In this document: positions 60,771 through 64,000 of the stretch, piece after piece
Numbering within the stretch: the first letter of the stretch is position 1
How the letters are laid out: each line of letters begins with the position of its first letter
Assembly: GCA_027482185.1 (NCBI GenBank)
Contig: JAIXWF010000022.1
Span: 186,001 to 250,000, forward strand
DNA: 64,000 bases
Reading direction: 5' to 3'
From: Opitutaceae bacterium
GTDB lineage: Bacteria > Verrucomicrobiota > Verrucomicrobiia > Opitutales > Opitutaceae
Made by a program: the position numbers and the translations under genes
The notes under the pieces: model-generated
Seen by the model: the letters and a program-made list of their open reading frames with translations, nothing else
What the model was told of the DNA's origin: nothing
The model's database searches: none

Positions 60771-61105
60771 GGCGGTAAGGTGGCGGGTCATGGTTCGAGG
60801 CGCAAATCCCGGGAAAATTCCCCGGGCGGGACGCTGCGGAGGGCCCGGAGGTTCCATCGCGGCGGCGAACGCGATCACGGGCGAGGCCGGGTCCGCTGGC
60901 GACGCCGAAAAGGTAACGCGGGCGTCAGGCGCCGGAGGCTCATGACGAGCTGAGCGTTGAGAGCCGAGAGTCGATAGGCCGAACCGCCGAAGGCGGTGGC
61001 CGCAAAGAAGCGCAAAGCGCGCAAAAAAGGAGTAACTCCAACTTTGGACGCGTGCGTGCGGCGCCCACGCTCAATCCGCTGCGCTCCGGTGAATTGCCTT
61101 TGGGC

Positions 61106-61206
61106 TCAACCTGCGGGCAGCCGCTCGCGCAGGTTATGGAAACAGGAGCGCGAGGCCTCTTCGCCGCCGCGGGAGAACCGTAGCCGGCGGGCAAATGCAG
61201 TTCCTC
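61106..61206 (-). pseudogene. Degraded fragment of a sugar isomerase/epimerase 3' end
   Basis: The ~108 bases from 61106 align with the 3' end of the isomerase gene starting at 62618, with about 12 differences including a 1-base deletion. The stop codon (TCA on the plus strand) is kept. In frame, ELHLPAGYG matches DLHLPAGYG of the intact gene; then the deletion breaks the frame. The remainder of the gene is absent, so it is a remnant or a duplicated gene end. Confidence 0.75.
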
Positions 61207-61313
61207 TTCTGCGTTCCCTGAACATCGAAGGGGTGCGGTCGCCGGGCGGTCAGCGGACTGGCCGCGTAGTCCCGTTCGGAATGCCCCCGGCAGCCTATGT
61301 CTCAAAGCCGGAC

Positions 61314-61351
61314 CCCAAAAAACAAGCAGGCACCGGCTGGCGGCCGGTGCC
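61314..61351 (-). terminator. Intrinsic terminator of the second PEP-CTERM gene
   Basis: On the minus strand the stem GGCACCGG / CCGGTGCC (7-base loop, 61329-61351) is followed by TGCTTGTTTTTT. About 25 bases past the stop codon. Confidence 0.8.
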
Positions 61352-61376
61352 TTGAAAAATCCTTGATCCAACCGAC

Positions 61377-62018
61377 TCAGGCGCGACGACGGCGGGCGAC
61401 AACCATGCCAACACCGGCCAGCGCAACCAGCAGGGCGGTGCCCCCGGCGTCGGGAACCGAGTTCGGCGTCAGGCCATACGCGAAGTTGTCGATGATCATA
61501 CCCTGGCTGGTGTCCACCATGGACACGCTCGAGATGGCGACGTCACTGACGACGCCGAAAAAAGACAGTGTGCCGCTGCCGGAACCCGCCAGATAGGCGC
61601 CCAAGCCCAGACTGAAGCTTTCGCCGGAGGAAAGGGTCAGCTGCAGCGAACTGCCGCCGCCCCAAGTGAAGACCGTGCCGAAATCCATGCCGAAGGAATA
61701 CACCGGGCTCCCGAAAACAATCCCGAGGTTCTGCGAACCGGCGTTGTTATTGAGGTAGTCGGAGGTCAGGCCGGCATTGTAGGCGTTGCCGGGCAGTACA
61801 AAGTAACGGGCGGCGCCGTTCGTGAAGGTGACGTCACCTTGGGTGATCGAACTCCCGAAGAAGGCGCCACCACTGCCGGCAAGTCCGTTGAAGGTGATCA
61901 GGCTCGTCGTGCCCGCGGCGGAATCGAATGCCGAACGTGTGGAGAAAGTTAACGGGGCAGCGAGCGCAGAGCTGACTCCGAGCAAGGTGGTAATCAGCAG
62001 CGATTTCAGAATTTTCAT
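61377..62018 (-). CDS. PEP-CTERM (VPDSG-like) sorting domain protein
   Basis: A 213-residue secreted protein: signal peptide (LKSLLITTLLGVSSALAAP), a beta-rich Gly/Ser/Thr body (SLITFNGLAGSGGAF ... SFGMDFGTVFTWGGGSSLQLTLSSG), and the tail VPDAGGTALLVALAGVGMVVARRRR. The body recalls the choice-of-anchor type beta domains of PEP-CTERM proteins. The VPDAG start of the tail is close to the VPDSG-CTERM variant. Exosortase is elsewhere. The ATG at 62018 has a perfect sigma-54 type promoter just before it and lies between a terminator and an AT-rich spacer, so it is monocistronic. It sits between an isomerase gene and a copy of that gene's 3' end. Confidence 0.82.
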   Translation of the reverse strand: MKILKSLLITTLLGVSSALAAPLTFSTRSAFDSAAGTTSLITFNGLAGSGGAFFGSSITQGDVTFTNGAARYFVLPGNAYNAGLTSDYLNNNAGSQNLGIVFGSPVYSFGMDFGTVFTWGGGSSLQLTLSSGESFSLGLGAYLAGSGSGTLSFFGVVSDVAISSVSMVDTSQGMIIDNFAYGLTPNSVPDAGGTALLVALAGVGMVVARRRRA

Positions 62019-62035
62019 GGGGTATGCCGGCGGGT

Positions 62036-62051
62036 TGCAATGCATGTGCCA
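62036..62051 (-). promoter_or_regulatory. Sigma-54 type -24/-12 promoter (perfect match)
   Basis: On the minus strand TGGCAC-ATGCA-TTGCA matches the consensus TGGCAC-N5-TTGC[A/T] at every defined position. It ends 17 bases before the ATG of the PEP-CTERM gene. Confidence 0.75.
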
Positions 62052-62137
62052 GCAGGGCGATGTAAACTGTATAGTTTTGTTTTAGAAATATTTAAGTTAT
62101 TCGCTTAATTCTGGGCCGACTCACTTGCGTTGGAATA

Positions 62138-62153
62138 TGTTAACTTTTCCGAC
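62138..62153 (-). promoter_or_regulatory. Candidate activator site shared by PEP-CTERM promoters
   Basis: GTCGGAAAAGTTAACA (minus strand), ~95 bases before the sigma-54 site, parallels GTCGAAAAGGTTTACA at 35559. Both continue into a TCC within a few bases. Confidence 0.45.
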
Positions 62154-62617
62154 GTTTATCCTAAGGATCGGCAGCAGTGATGGCGGCTCCTTCAGGATAG
62201 CCCAAAGAATGAGGCCAACATCGTGGAGTGCATCCAAACGGATCCGGCAAGACGGAGAAACGAACCGAAATGGGGCCGGGGCTTGGGTTCCTGGCGGCCC
62301 TCCCTGCCGCTGCGATTCTCCTTCAGCGCGAAAACTTACGGCCTGAAACCCCCAAGCCCCATACCCCGGCCCAGTCGGCACCGCCCGATTGATTGACCGG
62401 GTTGCAAGCGGGAAGCGCGAGACTTTGGACTTGGGCACAGCTGCCGCCGCTCAGCGGGCCCCAGACCCCGGCCGGAGAAGATCTTGCCGACTCGAAGGAG
62501 CCGCGATGGCCGTGGGCGGCTTTGTCCGGTAGGGGACGGCGGACGCTTGCCGCGGTGAAAACGGGGTCCGGCAACTTGCCGGGATTCGGAATTCCGGGCC
62601 AGCGGTCCGCGACCGCT

Positions 62618-63505
62618 TCAACCCGCGGGCAGCAGCTCGCGCAGGTTGTGGAAGCAGGTGCGCGAGGCTTCTTCGCCGCCGCGGGAGAAACCGTAGCCGG
62701 CGGGCAGGTGCAGGTCCGCTTCGGCGATCTGGACGACGCGCCAATGCGTTTCCAGCGAGAAGGCGCCGCGGTAGCCGGCCTGAGCGACGGCCGCGAGGTG
62801 GCGGCGCCAGCCGACTTCCCCGAGGCCGACCGGGGCCGCGATCGCGGGCAGGCCGCCGGGTTTCGGGGCCGTGCGCACGGCGTCCTTGACGTGGATATGG
62901 GCGACGCGGTCCGCGACGGCGGCGAAATCGGCGACGGCGTCGACGCGCGGCTCCGGCACGTAGAGGACGTTGCACGGATCCCAGACGAGGCCGAATTGGC
63001 GATCGGGCAACAGGCGGAACAGCGCGGCGGATTCGGCCGCGGTGCCGACGATGCAAGAGGCTTCGTTTTCCACGCCGATGACGACGGACGAACCGGCGGC
63101 GGCGGCGCGGAGTTCCTCGAGGTGGCCGGCGATGCGGGCGAGGAGAGCGGGGTGCTCGGCCGAGGAGCGGCGGAGAAATGTGAACACGCGGACGAGGCCG
63201 GCGCCGAGGTCGTGCGCGACGGCGAGGCTGCGTTTGAACTGTTCGACGTGGGCGCGGATGGCGGGCGCGTCGTCGAGGTCGCATTTGAAGACCGGCGAGG
63301 CGCAGCCGTAGATCTTCCAGCCTTCGCCCTGCGCGGTGCGTTTGATTTCGGCGAGGTCCGCCGCGGTCAGGTCCTTGAAGGCGCGGCCGAACATGCTGCG
63401 GAGCTCGATGCCGGGCAGGCCGAACTCTTTCACGAAGCGGACGACGTCCGGCAGGTCCTGGGAAACTTCGTCGGAGATGACGGTGAAATCGGCGGGAAAC
63501 TTCAT
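62618..63505 (-). CDS. Sugar phosphate isomerase/epimerase (xylose isomerase-like TIM barrel)
   Basis: 295 residues of the AP2Ec superfamily. The barrel motifs are FPADFTVISDEVSQDLPDVVRFVKEFG at the start, a conserved VIGVENEA strand (Glu metal ligand), LVWDPCNVLY (Asp ligand), AHIHVKDAV (His ligands) and FSLETHW (Glu ligand). These match the Mn/Zn-dependent isomerases and epimerases that often accompany Gfo/Idh/MocA dehydrogenases, as here. Substrate: a sugar or inositol derivative, unknown. The stop is 3' end-homologous to the remnant at 61106. Confidence 0.87.
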   Translation of the reverse strand: MKFPADFTVISDEVSQDLPDVVRFVKEFGLPGIELRSMFGRAFKDLTAADLAEIKRTAQGEGWKIYGCASPVFKCDLDDAPAIRAHVEQFKRSLAVAHDLGAGLVRVFTFLRRSSAEHPALLARIAGHLEELRAAAAGSSVVIGVENEASCIVGTAAESAALFRLLPDRQFGLVWDPCNVLYVPEPRVDAVADFAAVADRVAHIHVKDAVRTAPKPGGLPAIAAPVGLGEVGWRRHLAAVAQAGYRGAFSLETHWRVVQIAEADLHLPAGYGFSRGGEEASRTCFHNLRELLPAG

Positions 63506-63557
63506 GCGGCGGGGGTTGGAAAAACGGCGACCGGAGCGAGAGCGGCAGGGACGGCGG

Positions 63558-64000
63558 TTATTTTTTCGGCTGGTTGGCCTTGAGCACGTCGGCGAGGGCG
63601 ACGGGGGCGCCGCCGCGGCGTTTGCTCTCGTCGGCGGCTTCCATGAACGTGAACAGCTCGATCGTTTCCTCGGCCGACACGGGCGGCACGCCGGATTTGA
63701 AGAACGCGACGATCTCCTTCAGCAGCGCGCCGTAGCCGGTCTTGAGTTCCGGCGCGACGACGGCGGTGGAGCCGAAGACGGTGATGCCGTAGGCGCCCTT
63801 GCTGTTGCGGTTGCCCCGCATGGTGCCGACGCGGCCGTCGGCCCAGGTGCCGGTGACGATCTCGGTATTGGCGGTCTGGGTACGCGTGACGGTCTGGCAG
63901 CCCCGGCCCATCACGGTATAGAGGGTCTCGACGGCGTGGATGCCGTACCAGAAGAGGTCGGGGTGGGTCGGCTCGAGGGACGCGGGGCCGTAGGCGAAGG
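63558..64000 (-). CDS. Gfo/Idh/MocA family oxidoreductase, 5' end outside window
   Basis: The C-terminal 146 residues are visible; the frame stays open to the window edge. The visible part is the alpha/beta substrate domain, with SLEPTHPDLFWYGIHAVETLY (the His and Tyr are typical of the catalytic region), TGTWADGRVGTMRG, GSTAVVAPEL and the C-terminal SAEETIELFTFMEAADESKRRGG. The missing N-terminal Rossmann fold would bind NAD(P). Acts on sugars or inositols. It is upstream of the isomerase/epimerase by 52 bases on the same strand, so co-transcription and a joint sugar pathway are likely. Confidence 0.85.
   Translation of the reverse strand, partial: FAYGPASLEPTHPDLFWYGIHAVETLYTVMGRGCQTVTRTQTANTEIVTGTWADGRVGTMRGNRNSKGAYGITVFGSTAVVAPELKTGYGALLKEIVAFFKSGVPPVSAEETIELFTFMEAADESKRRGGAPVALADVLKANQPKK

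Larger units (their letters stand above)
60771..61376. other. 606-base spacer with repeats and a gene remnant
   Basis: No gene. Contains type A units near 60951-60980, a type F run CGCAAAGAAGCGCAAAGCGCGC (~61002-61024), the degraded isomerase 3' end (61106-61206, listed separately) and the terminator of the minus-strand PEP-CTERM gene at its right edge. Confidence 0.6.
62019..62617. other. 599-base spacer with PEP-CTERM promoter region
   Basis: 62040-62160 is A+T-rich and contains the sigma-54 site and the upstream element (listed separately). 62270-62380 contains an imperfect inverted repeat, GGGCCGGGGCTTGGG versus CCCAAGCCCC...CCCCGGCCC. The rest (62390-62617) shows no gene or clear motif. 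Confidence 0.5.

Noticed and set aside
61106-62730. An integrative element with attachment sites at the isomerase 3' end
   Set aside because: No integrase, excisionase or cargo genes lie between the repeats; only one PEP-CTERM gene. Kept as a finding, not as a mobile element.
1-64000. tRNA, rRNA or CRISPR features
   Set aside because: No TTCGA-type T-loop with an acceptor stem, no conserved rRNA segment, and no regularly spaced repeats were seen on either strand.

Overview
This 64 kb window is bacterial chromosome with high G+C (about 70% by eye). It is tightly packed, with roughly 52 protein genes on both strands. I see no rRNA, tRNA, phage, transposase or CRISPR array. Two secreted proteins end in PEP-CTERM type sorting tails (VPEGG and VPDAGG variants, each followed by a hydrophobic stretch and an Arg cluster). 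Together with the short TonB-like proteins, the GTG/ATG-overlap operons and the abundant intergenic repeats, this suggests a Verrucomicrobiota member of the Opitutales/Opitutaceae kind. That placement is inferred from gene style, not from a marker gene.

Layout. 1-4 kb holds two RNA methyltransferases (an RlmM-like one cut by the window edge and a TrmH/SpoU family one), a small membrane protein, a secreted TPR protein and a VOC protein. 4-10.7 kb is one minus-strand operon for modifying membrane fatty acids: FAD oxidoreductase, DUF1365, CFA synthase, DUF1475, DUF2062, DUF1295 and a second CFA-like methyltransferase. A separately terminated acyl desaturase lies upstream (11-12.2 kb). 12.8 kb has a periplasmic TonB-C-domain protein with a structured leader. 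13.6-30.8 kb is a glycoconjugate region: PhyH oxygenase, GT4, two exostosin-like transferases, GT11 fucosyltransferase, a Stealth protein, a GT-A enzyme, a two-domain GT/GINT1-like protein, a peptide/lipid type ABC exporter, a CDP-alcohol phosphatidyltransferase, and a complete DevBCA-TolC type exporter whose ATPase is fused to a cyclic-nucleotide-binding domain. A hybrid histidine kinase follows.

33.9-45.8 kb holds a two-domain polyphosphate kinase 2, a PEP-CTERM protein, three paralogous membrane-anchored helical proteins interleaved with two EamA transporters and a lipase, and a Ski2-like helicase. 45.9-49.7 kb is a LysR-controlled divergon with YceI, a VOC ring-cleavage type protein and WrbA, which looks like quinone or electrophile defence. 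49.8-58.6 kb has a TerB-like protein and secreted degradative enzymes (GH39, a DPP4-like peptidase, a GH36-like galactosidase and a class C serine hydrolase). DsbD, a second PEP-CTERM protein and two sugar-catabolism genes close the window; the last is cut by its edge.

The most unusual signals are these: (i) sigma-54 type promoters, with a shared upstream element, in front of both PEP-CTERM genes; (ii) dispersed intergenic repeats, some of which sit in frame inside the DUF1365 gene; (iii) a DevA-cNMP-binding fusion within a glycan/lipid cluster; and (iv) a degraded copy of a gene 3' end about 1.5 kb from the intact one, with a PEP-CTERM gene between them.
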